Source of the DNA: Bolinopsis microptera
Taxonomy: Eukaryota; Ctenophora; Tentaculata; Lobata; Bolinopsidae
NCBI RefSeq assembly: GCF_026151205.1
Contig: NC_087074.1
Coordinates: forward strand, 17,274,712-17,338,711
Length of the DNA stretch: 64,000 nt
Direction of reading: 5' to 3'
In this document: piece after piece, positions 1-12,886 of the stretch
How the letters are laid out: every line of letters begins with the position of its first letter
How positions within the stretch are numbered: position 1 is the first letter of the stretch
Position numbers and translations under genes: made by a program
The notes under the pieces: model-generated
What the model was told of the DNA's origin: nothing
Database searches by the model: none
The model's input: only the letters and a program-made list of their open reading frames with translations

Positions 1-3000
1 CTGTTACTGTGTTGAGGTGGATAGTGGGGTTCTTGGAGGACGACCTGAGAGCCCAGAAACAGAGTTCTATTGTCTTGACTCTGGAGAGCTTGTTGTTCTG
101 ACTCTCTGTAGGAAGCAAGGGGTTCTAGAATGTTCAACAGATGGGCAGTTCACTCCAGAGCAGTTTGTTAAGGATGTCTATTTCTGTGTGTTTTCAGATT
201 CCGGCGAGGTAATTGAGGACACTAAGTCTATTACAGCTGATATTGAGTGCTCCATATTGACCGATCAAAGAACACCTTGCCAAAATGCCCGGGACGATAT
301 TTGTCCAACTGAACTTACGGAAATGAACGTCTATTCCAGACCAGAAGATTGTACTGCTCTGACATGCGATGCCTCAAGTGGAAGATACTCGATAAAGCAA
401 TGCTCTGATGATGACAGCTGTTTCTGTGTTGACCCTGCCTCAGGGTCGGTCACCTCTGACTCAGCACCTGATCACACCTTTGTGTGTGACGAGGAAGGTG
501 TGATGACAATCCTCACACTTTGTCAGCAGCAGGATCTTCTGATCTGCACTGAGGAGGGTGACTTTCAGTCCAAACAATGTTTCTCCGACCAAGGTCCTTG
601 TTACTGTGTATATTCCGATTCAGGAATTTTAGTTCACAACTCTGATGTGACAGTGTATAGGTGTGATGTGGTTGTGGATGAAAGAACAGACTGCCAGCTT
701 GTTCTAGACGAAGAGTGTCCTGCCAAACTCAGGTCAGATCACTTAGCAAGACCAGGAGACTGTTCAGCTTTATCCTGCACGGAGGACGGAGAATTTCCTA
801 CCATGCTCTGTGTTGGAAATGCTTGCTATTGTGTGGATATTAAAACAGGGACTTTGATAGAGGACACTAGAGGACCCAGAGACACGTTCGTTTGCAGTAG
901 GGAGGGTGAGAGACTGAGATTGACTCCATGCCGACGACAATCCCTCTACTCTTGTGACAGTCGAGGTAATTTCCACGCTACCCAGTGCGACCCATCAGGA
1001 GAGTGCGTGTGTGTGTTTGTGGACAGTGGTTACATTAGAGAGGCAGTGGAGTGGTGTGATGCTCAGGTGGACAACAGGACCGACTGTCAGAAGGAGAGGG
1101 ATGCAGGGTGTGGTAATCTGAGCGATTGTTTCCTTCCTGACTGCGATTTCCACGGTGAGTTGTCTTACTATTGATTCACTTCAATCTACATACTATGTAT
1201 GATAAATAATTATGACAGTTCAGCTTTTCCTATTTTAATTAAAATTCGATCTTAATTAAGGTACACGTTATAAACAGTAAACACTTTAACAGTTTGAAGT
1301 TTAGTTATGGTAGACGTTAACAGTTTGATAAAGTAGGAACCTGTCAGGTAACTATGAAAGAGAACAGTGTAGAGGAACAGAATGCCAATGTACTGACCCC
1401 TTCACCGGGGAACCAACCAACGACAACAAGTTCCGTTCCGGATCCCATTGGTGTGACGAGAGTGGAGCTCCTCGTCTTATCACCCTGTGCAAGGCTCAGG
1501 GCTTGTTGGAGTGCGACACTGAGGGGAACTTCGAGCCGGCTCAGTGCAACACTAAGTTCTGTTTCTGTGTGTACTTTGATACTGGAAATGTTAGGGAGAA
1601 CACTGAGAGTATATTCTTCCCTGGTTAGTGAAGTTAGATCACAATATTGCCACAAATCCCACAATATTGCCACAAATCTCACAATATTACCACAAATCTC
1701 ACAATATTGCCACAATATAAATATGAGAGATTCATTGATTCCACTCAGTGGTAATTCTACAGCCAATTATATTAATTAGGGCAGTGTTGTTTTCTTTATT
1801 CGTGGGGTTAATAAGGCTATACTAGTAGATACTACTACTAATAAAGCTATCTGTAACCGTTCTATAATTAGTCGGATCTCTATTGGCTCCCTTACCCAAA
1901 CATTATCCCCACAGAAAACTGTCCCGTACTCCGAGAGGACAGAACACTCTGTCAGATAGCCTCCTATAAATCCTGTCCTAAACAGATCCGACCTGGAACT
2001 ACAGATATCACCAGGTATTTCATAATCACATCCTATTTTATTTCGAATATCCCCTTTTCTACGAACTAAGTTGGATGATCTCCACCACGATGTTTTATGT
2101 GCTATGTGTTGAGTGTTTGTTAAACAACTTAACCTTGTGACCCGGCAGGGACGAGGGATGTGAGTTGCTGGAATGTAGGGATGACGGATCCTTCTACCCC
2201 ATGTACTGCGAGGGTAACATATGTTGGTGTATGGATGTGGGAAAGGGACATGAGATTGAAGACACCAGAGGAGAAAAGGACTCCTTCCACTGTACAGAAC
2301 AGGGAGAAAAGGTTACTTACGTTTTTAAACTTAAATTTTCATTATGAAGTTACTGAGTAAATGCATTCATTACATGCAATTTCAGTTCAAACTATCAACA
2401 CTACTTTATGAAAAATGAATTGATAAATAGACATGACGAAAAAACAAATTTAAATACTTTAAAAGTATTACTTTTGACGTTGTAAATTTCAAAGAAGTGC
2501 CCCCCAGATAGTGTACTCGGGATGCGAGCGGAGGAGACATAACGTGTGTGGACTAGACTTTGACAGGCAGAACAGCAGATGGATCATGTCTGAGGAGTGT
2601 AACGAGTATCCGTGCGATCCTGTGGACAAGCTCTTCGTTGCTAAACAGTGTCTCGGGCCACACCTTTGCTGGTACTTAATATTTACTGTGTATTCTTGTC
2701 TCTAGTTCATTCAAGCAAACCGCGACAGATAATTCTTTATTATAACCCTAGATACGAATTTGACGGCCCCCTAGCTATAGTTAATCAATAAATTTCTATA
2801 GTTAACCCCCCCCCCTCCCCCGGCCCCCGACTGATTCCAAATGTGCAGGTGTATTGACCGATATAACGGAGACGTAGCCCAGGGTTCAGTGAGTTCTAAC
2901 TGCTCACTAGAGTGTCACTCTAACAACACCTACACCATCTCTCCATGCGTGCAAACCACCAGCTGTCTGGAACAAACTGTCAAGGAATGTGACTACACTG

Positions 3001-6000
3001 GGGAGTACTTCCAGTTCCAGGTTGGTCACGTTTTATTATACTGATCACGTGAGGTCATGCTGGTCACGTTTTATACCGAGGTCATGTGAGGTTATGCTGG
3101 TCACGCTGGTCATGCTGGTCACATGAGATCATGCTGGTCAAAATAGAAAATTCCCACTATTAGTAATTGTTATTTACATTATTTTCATATTCATTATTCG
3201 ACCATGAGTTTTATAACAGGTGGCCCAAGATGGTGTACCTATTTGTGTGTATATGGACTCAGGGAGGTACATGCCCTTCTCGGAGGCGGGGACTAACGAA
3301 TGTACTCGAGTTAGAGACAACAGAGGTAATACTCTCCGAATTGTATCTAGTTACTTTGATTCTTTATCGGTTGCAGTTAACTGGTCATTTAATTCATGCA
3401 TCCGAAGTTTTAAACTGGGCGACAATCAGAAACTGGGCACCAAACAAAAGAGCAGCTTACTAACTTAAGATTTATATTAACTCTTTGTTTTTAACCATGT
3501 AGTTGTTTTGAACATTTCCGCTTATTGTTCTGTTTCAGGAAACTGTATGGTGGATTACCATGAGAGTTGTACGAGAACGTTCAACAGTGCAATCGGGGAG
3601 TACGAGTATCCACCGGACTGCTTCAGACCAAAATGTGCATCCGACGAAAGGTAACTGTTTGTCATTATTAGCTAAATCGTAACTGTTTCCAAGTTTACAT
3701 ACAGTTTTATTTATGTTTAAGCTGAGCCACCTCGCAACCATGTCTGGAATGCCTGCAATGATTTACAAGATATTCTCGGGTTTTTCTATTGAGCACTTTT
3801 ATCTTTTATTTTAGATATACTAAAGAGAATTGCATACACCTAAACAAATTCAAATTGTAATACCCTGAAAAAGAAAGCAGTTAGTAATGACTGCCCCGGT
3901 CCCTATAGGTACGTGTCAAGACAGTGTGAAGGTGAGATATGTTGGTGTGTAGATCAGGACACCGGAACTAGACTTCCTGGTACCACCGGGGTCAGCTACC
4001 AGGTCAGTCCAACTTTTAGAAGAAAGCTCGTACTAATTATCCCGTACTAAATATCGCAATATTTCAATTCCATTCTGTGACTGAATTCTGTGACAGCGAA
4101 AGGTCCGATTTTACGAAAAGTCCAATTTCGTCAAGTCTATAAAGTCTATAACATAATATAAAGATGATGTTACGAAAGGTCCAATTTCGTCAAGTCTATA
4201 AAGTCTATAACATAAAGTCTATAAAGTCTATAAGTCTATAAAGTCTATAACATAATATAAAGATGATGTTACCTTAGGTTGAGTGTGCGCCGCCTCGGTC
4301 AGGCCGTTGCACTGACCAGTACCAGCTGAGGTGTGACGGGAGTTACTACAAGGAGACCCAGTGTACTGACAGGTTCTGTTACTGCGTCTTCATCGACACT
4401 GGCAAGGTGAGCTACCATTTATTAAACCAACATTTTATCTTTTCTTAAATTTACATCTTATTTTTAATGACGATATGGCCTGCCCTTGAGTTAAACAATT
4501 GATGTACCTCGTATTTTGCCCTGGTAATGCGCCCGTGAATCCGAAATTATGTAGTCTTGTCCCTCAGCTAATATGGGGGTCAATGACTCGAGGAATCGCA
4601 AACTGTACGAGGCAGTACGATACTAGAGGTCACTGTAGACGAGCTAGAGAAGAAACTTGTCGCATGTTTTACTTCGACTACACAGGTTCACTTTGCAGAC
4701 AATCAGCGTTGCCTATATATTTCAGATTAATTGTGACTTTTATTTTCACCGATTTATTATATTATGTTGATCAAGTATTTTATTTGCTTGGAACTGGAGT
4801 CTGGAAGACCTCTGTTAGTCTATGGAATTATAAAAGATTAATTTATATTTCAGGAACATTCGGCACACTACCTGGGTGCGAGTTTGACAAAGAATGTGAC
4901 CGTGACGGTAATTTCCCTAAAATGGAATGTGTTGGTGGTACCTGCATGTGCACAGACCCCAGAACCGGAGAAGTACGCAGGGAGACTAGCGGGCCTAGCG
5001 GTACCTTCACTTGCAACGAGAAGGGGGAGAAGATTCTTATCATTCTTAGAGATAAGACCAAGTGCGAGGTAGATATACCAGGGTTTTCTAACAACATTAT
5101 CAGGGTCATCCAGATTCCCGGAACTCATTATATCGAGAAATTGAGGGAATTGAGTTTAGCGCGCCCATCACATACAGCTGGTCTATCTGGGTCAGCAGCT
5201 GTATGACTCACGTCCGTGAAGCTTCTGCAAAAAATAAGTTAAACGAATAGCTCTTTTCTTTTGCATTCATTACAGAATTTCAGACTGATATTAGTCAAGT
5301 TGTGCGGCGGACTGTTCTCCGTTAGACTGGCTGACTACTTCTCCGCTAAGATAACTGGATAACATGCTTCTTAGAGTTAAAACCGCCGCAAAATGTAATA
5401 TTCCCCATTCTCCAGGTTGAAGGAATTGAACAGTGCACCCCAGAAGGCTGGTACCCGACTCCTGATTGTTCCAATGGGGTATGCTACTGTGTCTATGCTG
5501 ATTCTGGAACCCCAATCTATGGTACAGAGGTTCCTGGCGCATTTCCTGACTGCGAGGAGGAATTTGACGACCGTTCTATTTGTAGGAAGTAAGTGCCAGA
5601 ACCTTTGAAACCTTATAGGCACTTGAACGCCTGCCAGCCGCATATTCGGTTACCAGACTCGTAATGAAGGGCTTCTCCGCTGGTTAATTCTGACTTTAAA
5701 TTAATCTTTAAGTATATTCCGGAAAGGAGTAAATTCAATGATATTATTGTTTACCATGGTTTATTTATCAACGTTTGTTTTAACCTCGCTACTCTGCCTT
5801 GGCCGGCCCCTACCGACAATAGAACTCCTAACTAACCACCCCTGTCCCAGACACAATGAAGCAGTTTGTCCCCACGAGTATATAGAGGGTAGGATAGTTA
5901 AACTAAGTTCCTGTCCCCTGGTGCTAGAGTGCTGGGATAACGGTCTCTTCGCTCCTAACCAGTGCAGATCTGATGGAATGTGCTTCTGTGTCAATGTCAC

Positions 6001-9000
6001 GTTAGTTAAATTACCGTCCTCTTTCAATATGTCGTATTTTCATAATATTTTGAATTAGTATACTAAATTTTCATTAAAATTATAACTAAGATATGTTCGC
6101 TTACAACGGTTGAACTGTACAGGGATGGTGAACTTATCGAGGACTCGTTTGGCGAGAGAGGCAAATTTGCGTGTGACGAGTTCGGTAACATTGAGGTCCT
6201 ACCCACCAACCCTCCGACGTCTTGCCAAGCACAGGTTTGTTAGTCATTACAGTTGACCATTACTTAGCGTATATGTAGAGTGACTATGTAAAAGTTAAAA
6301 TGATAGAGCTCCGAGTAACTATGTAAAAGTTAAGATAAGCTTTGAATTCACCTCATTCTCTCCAGGACCAGCTGACTTGTGACTCGTTCGGGAACTTCTT
6401 GCCAAGACAGTGCACTAAACCAGTCTGTTTCTGTGTTTTCATGGACAGTGGCCGAGTGGTACCAAACAGCTTCACCACTGTTCTCGGGGTAACTTGACTC
6501 TTACAATACTCATTACTTTTCAACTGATAAATTTATCTTATTAGTACTCGTTAAGTCTTTCTACCTTACCATTTATCTTAATTCTAGTTTAAAGAAGACA
6601 TTACAGTAAATCCAAGAGTGATTGATCCCGCTGTTAATCACTCTGTAACCCCAGGCAACAGATCAAGTTTGTGAGGAGCTGCTTGACACGAGGACTGAGT
6701 GTGAGATACGGAGAGATGAAGCCTGCATGCCAGTCTTCAATCACACCACGTGTCAGTACTTCACACTTATTAATTAATACTACTAATACTACTAATTATA
6801 CTACTTCACACTTATTAATACTACTAGCAGGAACCCGTCAAACCTTTAAGACTGGTGTCAAGGCTCTTTGGTGGCCGGATCAGTTTCCTACCCTACTTCC
6901 TAAAGTCCCCCGGTGAAAATAATTATTACCTATTTAATTCGCGTTTTTGACACCACTTGTGGGTCCAAATTTTGGGTACTAAAATTCTTATTCCTTGGCC
7001 AATTTACGATTTTTTCATGCTGATTTGAAGGCTATTAAAGCATTTGAATCAGTTAAAAAAGTTTCAGTTTTATATCTTGTACGGTTTTTGCGGAAACCCG
7101 TGTTAAAGTTGATGCCGTGGTGTCAGTAAAATGGTGCGGATAAATAAATATATATATATCGTCTCGCTTTATATATAGTAAGATTACAACTACTACTACT
7201 TCACACTTATAACAACATAAATCACCTGTACCACTACCGCTAATGCAACTGGATCCATTAGTACCAATACTGATGGAAACTGACGGATTCGGTGGTGGCA
7301 CTGTATTCAGTGGTGTTAAAGTCAATAGACTCCTCGACTCGATTGAAGCCATCTGTAACAGGGCCATCTTAATACCGTTATTGGAACCATTATATCTTGC
7401 CATTCAAATAACACCAACATAGTTCATTGTCTATACAATTACTGCTACTGATTGCAGAATCTTGTTACCTATACTAAACCATATTACCGTATAATTTAAA
7501 TAAACCTTTTAACCCTCCTCATATAGACGAGTTTGAAAGTACGGAAGAGTGTTACAATGTGAGGTGTCGGAGTGACGGCACCTTCAGAGCGATGCAGTGT
7601 CTCTCCAGATACGCCTGTCACTGTGTTAACACTCAATCTGGAGAAATGATTACAGGTTAGATATTAGGACACACAGCTTATCATATTGTTATCGTGATAT
7701 TGTTAGCGGCAGCATCTAACCACCTCCCACTTGGACGACACGGCCTTTGGTATTAGGAGATGGTGGAACATATTATTCCCTCTTAAACCCCTCTTGAACC
7801 CCTCTTAAACCCCTCTTAAACCCCTCTTGAACCCCCATTATTCAGGAAGTTCGACACCAGTAGGACAGTTAGTTTGCGGTCAGGAGGTGTGTGAGGGAGA
7901 TCAGTGTTCCTGTTTCGACGAACGAGGACGACCCTTGTCACGTGTCTCATCTCCTCCCTGCTTCTTTAGTTAGTTATTTTCCCTTTTCCTCAGTAGTCAG
8001 GTTCTAATCAGCTTCTGGTGTGTTTTATAATAACTGTTAACTAAAGGCTGTGATAAAGCTTTTACATTACATAATGTTAGGGTTGGAAGCAATGCGGTGT
8101 CCTGAAAAGAGGAAGATACACCAGAGAATGGGATCAAGATATGTTGTGCAGTGCGATCCTGATGATTCAGACAAGTGCGCCTCTTAAGATTATTTCAAAT
8201 CTTTACTTTGACACCAAGTAATTACCAGCTTACCACCAAATAATTACTAGGTTACCACATACGACAGAATACATGCTATAACAAGGAGAAAGAGTTTATT
8301 GTTTCTATTTCTTTAATGACCTTATTTATAGGTACGATTTAAAGCAGTGTTACCGAGATATCGAGTGTTGGTGTGTTGACCCCTTCAACGGGACTATGAT
8401 AGAGGGATCTATGGGACCTCCTGACTCCGTTATTTGCATATGTGAGCACACATTCAATATAATTAATACTGACCTTTTTATTTTTAGTGATCGTTCTCTT
8501 ATAACATCAGCATCCTTGGGAGGGGGTTTCGAAATAATGAAGCTGCTGTGATTTTCACATAATAGCTATGCATAAACTTGCAGACGTCAGGGAGGAAGCT
8601 TCAATATCTTGAAGTTGGTGACGTAAACTTGAACTTAACCTTATTATTTGTAAGGTGCTCACCGAAGGTTCTACAATCTCCATAACAAGATTGCTTTGTA
8701 TCGGCCGTTTCTAAACTTGAAATTACCCTCTATAATTGGACAATATAAGTACCTGGAGGGCGGCGGGAGGTTCTTGAAACATAATTACCGTTAACTCCCA
8801 TTCACCAGACGACCCACCGTGCGTACGACAACAGAAAGCAGAAATTGCTTCAGCTGTCAGTGTAGAAGGTTTCTATCCTGTCTCAATGTACTCAATCACT
8901 CAGGTGAGTTTTAATTTTATAGTGTGATCACTGATCAAATGTCGTCGAAAAAGCTTACAGATTTTAGTTGAAAATACAATGTAATCGTACGAACAGTAGC

Positions 9001-10841
9001 AGGCTATGGTGAGCCACTCATTTAACTGAACCCCTTTTTTCGCAGTGTGAGCCAGATGGAGAATACTACCCACAACAATGTAACGTCCGTTCCAAGGAAT
9101 GTTGGTGTGTGGATCATGAGACAGGGGTCGAGATAAAGGTTAGTTTATAATTCTACCCCTCTCTCTGGAGACTTTTTCTATGCTATTTGATGTGTTATCT
9201 ATTCTATAATTCATTCTGTAACTTGTTTAATTTCTAACAGGGTACCAGAGCGTTGCCCTGGGTATCAGATATTAAGTGTGTTCGGATACTCCCTCCTAAG
9301 TCAACACAGAGAAGACCTAAAGTTACAATCAAGTGTCCGAGTAATCGTGATCCTGTGTTCTGTCCCAGGAACAACTGCAACCGTAAGTTTAATCTACCTT
9401 TATAGATTACCTGGTGTTCGTGAAGTACCTTTACACTTTTACAGTTTACTAATAAACAGTTTATAAAACAACTATTATCTATGATGCGCAGGAGCGAGAT
9501 GTGCGGCCTCCCCGAACGCTGCATGTGTACAATACAAGTGTCAGTCTTGTGGGGCTGTGTTCTACGACTCAGAGACTCTCTACCCCGTCTCTTGCTTACG
9601 TGAGTTGTTATTTCATAAGTAAACTGCAAACTGTATGAACAGCAATTGGTTGTTGATCTTGTAATTGTGTTTTAAATATAGAATTTGACGGTTGGTAAAT
9701 GGTAATATCTCTGTAGTGCTCTCTTCCTTCTCGGGAGTTAGTACCTCCAAACCTTTAGAAATACGATCGAAATGTGCATGATTGTACCTCTAACTTAGTT
9801 AATTATACACGTTTAAACGAATGTACAGAGTTGTTAACTAAATTTACACCGCCCTAGAAAACAAGCTGCAGTGTTACTACGCTGACAGATACTACAGACA
9901 CGGAGAAGAGTTTGATATGGGCTGCAGTTTAACTTGCTTCTGTTATATGGTGAGAATGATTTACTATTTAGTTGCCCTGGCAACAGTATCACGTGATGCC
10001 CTGGCAACAGTATCACGTGATGCCCTGGCAACAGTATCACGTGATGCCCCGGCAACAGTATCACGTGATGCCCCGGCAACAGTATCACATGATGCCCTGG
10101 CAACAGTATCACGTGATGCCCTGGCAACAGTATCACGTGATGCTTTATTTCTATTTAGTTTTACTGAATGGTGCCATGGATCCGTTTGGGCCGACTGCTG
10201 ATTGTTTAAACAGTTATCATATCAACGTTTGGATAACTGAACAACTTTTCAAGTGATAGATCCATAGCATTAAGTAAACTTCCCACCTAGCCCACTACTA
10301 ATAACTAAACCGTCACTCACAGGGAGGATTACGCTGCAGACCGCGGTGTTTGCTGCAGAACAGACCGGCCTGTCCTGATCCGGTCATCGTTCAGGACCCA
10401 CTGGATCCTTGCTGTAAAGTTTACGCTTGTAGAGGTATGTGTCTTATCGTTACTATGGTTACCTAAAGTTTCCATGGTTAGTTAGTAGTTGTGTCCGTTT
10501 AAGTGATTTTGGATTTGTATAAAAATTAAACGTATGAAAGTTCCAATTTTATTCACTTAAACTATACCTTAAAATATGCATTCAAAATGTCAAAAACCCT
10601 ATCTGGTAGCTATTCCTTAATAAATTATGGGCATTTGAGAACTTCTCATTTCGTATTAAGACTAAAGAGGCAAAGTACCAAGTATCGAATAATGAATATG
10701 TTCTTTAATCTATAATTTCCCATCTAATTTGAGTCCCGTCTTTCAGATAAAAGTTTCATGGCAAACTCGTTATCTATGTTCGACGATCTGAAAAGTCGAA
10801 GGAGGAGAGACATTAAATCCGATTTGTTACAGTTAGAATGA
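1..10841 (+). CDS. Thyroglobulin type-1 repeat protein with C-terminal VWC-like domain (3' part, 28 exons)
   Basis: Secreted cysteine-rich protein; the 5' end lies before the window, with coding already open at base 2. Exons I infer from GT..AG sites with matching phase: 1-1154, 1348-1623, 1915-2014, 2149-2311, 2508-2671, 2849-3020, 3220-3325, 3539-3650, 3909-4002, 4278-4406, 4568-4685, 4854-5068, 5416-5588, 5851-6000, 6123-6234, 6366-6488, 6655-6751, 7527-7655, 7846-7968, 8081-8174, 8332-8441, 8809-8903, 9046-9138, 9241-9382, 9492-9599, 9858-9949, 10323-10434, 10747-10841 (TGA). Each repeat carries the Tg1 pattern QC...CWCVD/CYCV followed by a G-rich tail, for example CWCVDQDTGTRLPGT (exon 9), CWCVDPFNGTMIEGS (exon 21) and CWCVDHETG (exon 23). 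Many repeats have the variant C(F/Y)CV(F/Y)xDSG. Tg1 domains are known in protease inhibitors and matrix proteins; an extracellular inhibitor or matrix role is inference. Exon 17 to 18 is the least certain junction. Confidence 0.85.
1641..1720. repeat. 20-bp tandem repeat in intron 2 of the Tg1 gene
   Basis: Four head-to-tail copies of a 20-base unit beginning acaatattgccacaaatc, with a few substitutions, directly after the splice donor at 1624. Confidence 0.85.
3041..3140. repeat. Degenerate minisatellite in intron 6 of the Tg1 gene
   Basis: Imperfect repetition of a unit based on ggtcatgctggtcacg, about seven partial copies between exons 6 and 7. Confidence 0.7.
4113..4270. repeat. Compound tandem repeat in intron 9 of the Tg1 gene
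   Basis: A ~57-base block (acgaaaggtccaatttcg to aagatgatgtt) occurs about twice, and within it an 8-9-base unit (aagtctata) is iterated several times. It fills the intron up to the acceptor of exon 10. Confidence 0.75.
7779..7840. repeat. 11-bp tandem repeat in intron 18 of the Tg1 gene
   Basis: About five copies of a unit resembling aacccctctta, immediately upstream of the exon 19 acceptor, so the repeat also supplies the pyrimidine tract. Confidence 0.8.
9858..10841 (+). other. VWC-like C-terminal module and tail of the Tg1 repeat protein
   Basis: The last three exons (9858-9949, 10323-10434, 10747-10841) read a cysteine pattern unlike the upstream Tg1 repeats: CYYADRYYRHGEEF, then CxxxCFC, a GG-L-x-C turn, and a closing CC-x4-C. 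This fits a von Willebrand factor C domain (pattern C..G..Y..G..C..C.C..G...C....CC..C). The final exon adds a short basic tail with an RRRRD run and the stop codon TGA at 10839-10841. The basic run could be a proprotein-convertase site or a matrix-binding tail; that is inference. Confidence 0.65.
9975..10142. repeat. 24-bp minisatellite, seven copies, in intron 26 of the Tg1 gene
   Basis: Seven nearly identical 24-base units (ccctggcaacagtatcacgt plus gatg) in exact register. Each contains the palindrome tcacgtga with an E-box core CACGTG; one unit has lost it (cacatg). Open frames through the array are an artefact of the repeat length being a multiple of three. Confidence 0.95.
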
Positions 10842-12886
10842 TCATTTTATTTGGGTTATAATTTTTTTAATGGATTGCAATGAAGATGTTGGTTAATTTA
10901 TCAGGTCGAACTGACTCTGATTTAAATTTCGTGCATAAATCAAATGGACTTATAATATGACAAATTAATGACAAGATAGATAAACCAAAACCGTGATCCT
11001 ATACCAGCTTTCTTTAAGATTTTAACATTTTGATACCAGATAGAATTTTCAGAAACTTATTTACACATAGGTTCTATCAAAACTTATTTTTCATTTCCTT
11101 CGACCCAACCAACTTAAATTTGATGTCCAAGATTGGAATTGATAGTATTATGGGATAGAATATGTACAGCGACCCCGTGACTTAGAATTTTATGTTATTT
11201 AACTGTTATAACTTTGCTATATCGATTGCAATTTGAACTCTTTTACTCTTACGTTTATTAAACTCGTTTTTTAACCATTATGTAACCTCTTGCTTCTGCC
11301 GGGCCAGAACTCTGATAGTTGAGGGCTATATTAGATTTTTTTGAAATATCGCAAAGTGTGCGATTTCTTTGAATTAAAAACTATCTCACCTAGAAGAATA
11401 GAAGTAACTGGTCACATGGTCAGTACGTCGCGTTACTTAAATTGCCTGCACAAATAAACAATGCGCGGCGTGCGCGCGTTCCAACGCAACACGATTGCGC
11501 GAAAACCGGTGTATTTTGAACAGGAATTATGACTTAAAACTAGCAATACAAAATACCGCGACTAACACCGCTTGAGGAATAGGAATTAAAACAGCTTTGT
11601 AAAGACTACGGTAGGAAAACTCATAAAAGATACAAAATACTACAAAGCTTACTAATAACACATAATAAAATACCACTGAAGAACAACGCCCATTTCCCAA
11701 TAAATATTTCATTAAAACCCAGCATAAAATTGAGTTGTGTCATTACTAGACCAATTAAGACTGGGGCTTTTAGCAAAAAAAAACGTGTAAGTTAACTGAA
11801 CTATGATATTACACATATCTAGAGTTGAAAAGCACCTACTTAAATCAGCAAATTCTTATCAAACCCACGTTAACAGTTAAAACTAGTTATCACCACTGTA
11901 AGTTAAGCTGATCAGGGTAATGTTAGAGTAACACACGCTTAGTGTTATCATTTTACAGGATTTAACACACATCAACAAGTGAGTACAGTCCAGATCTCCA
12001 TTGTTCACATGAACATGGGGCCGGGGGGGGGGCCGGGGGTATAATAATTGGCGCGTTTAGTATGTGTTAATAGGTAGAGGTATAATGGACCACACTTACA
12101 TATTATTGTATTGTGTTTACATTCCGGAACAAACAGTACAGTGATATAAAGTTTTAGTCTGTGATACGAATAAGTCAAGTATCATAGGGCTTGAATGTTT
12201 AAATAATATATCATTAAACAATATACTAGTTACTTCAAGAATGGTTACAAGCTTACTGAACTACATGTAAATGTGCAAACAATCAATTACAAAACGCAAA
12301 CTTTATCATTAGGAAAGAATTTAATATCAAATAAAATACCAAAACACATTCATAGGGTATACAGGTTACCTGACTAAACTTCAAAAAACCATCACTTTTC
12401 AAACTCCTGCTAAAAATTTTCAGGTTCATAACGTGAATATATCAAACCTATTAGAAACTCTATTAGAGATCCTCATAGTTCGATTATGTGAATAGAGAAA
12501 CGATGAATTAAATTGTAGGATAATGTTTTCCATATCTATATATATAGAACTTCTGTTAACTTATTGAACAACCGTCAATATATAATATGATCTGATCAAC
12601 AAAACTCGATCATTATAATGTCACCACTAAAGTAGGATTATAAATATCTTTTATCAATATTCCATAACTTGACAATATAATAAGTCACTGCAATAAACTA
12701 TTTACAAGATTAGTTTGCTCAAATTTTACATTTTGTATATTATTAGTGTGATATTATCAGACATAATTTCAACCTACACATTACTCCAAGAAAATTGAGC
12801 AAACTCATTAGAATCAAACTATCTGTTCTATAAATATAACAACTACAACTCGACTCATAAGTGATAAGTCAGTATTAAACTAAACT
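10842..12886. other. Intergenic region between two convergent genes
   Basis: No coding exon is visible. The segment holds the 3' flanks of the Tg1-repeat gene and of the SLC27 gene, which face each other. It is AT-rich apart from a short GC/CpG-rich patch at about 11458-11515 (gcgcggcgtgcgcgcg) and a G-rich run at 12016-12040. Confidence 0.6.

Noticed and set aside
6780-6920. Additional exon of the Tg1 gene (acceptor actagcag, donor gtgaaa)
   Set aside because: The open segment has no cysteines and its phase does not join exons 17 and 18, which already fit each other in phase 1.
9975-10142. Direct-repeat array resembling a CRISPR
   Set aside because: Units are contiguous without spacers and lie in an intron of an animal gene; it is a minisatellite.
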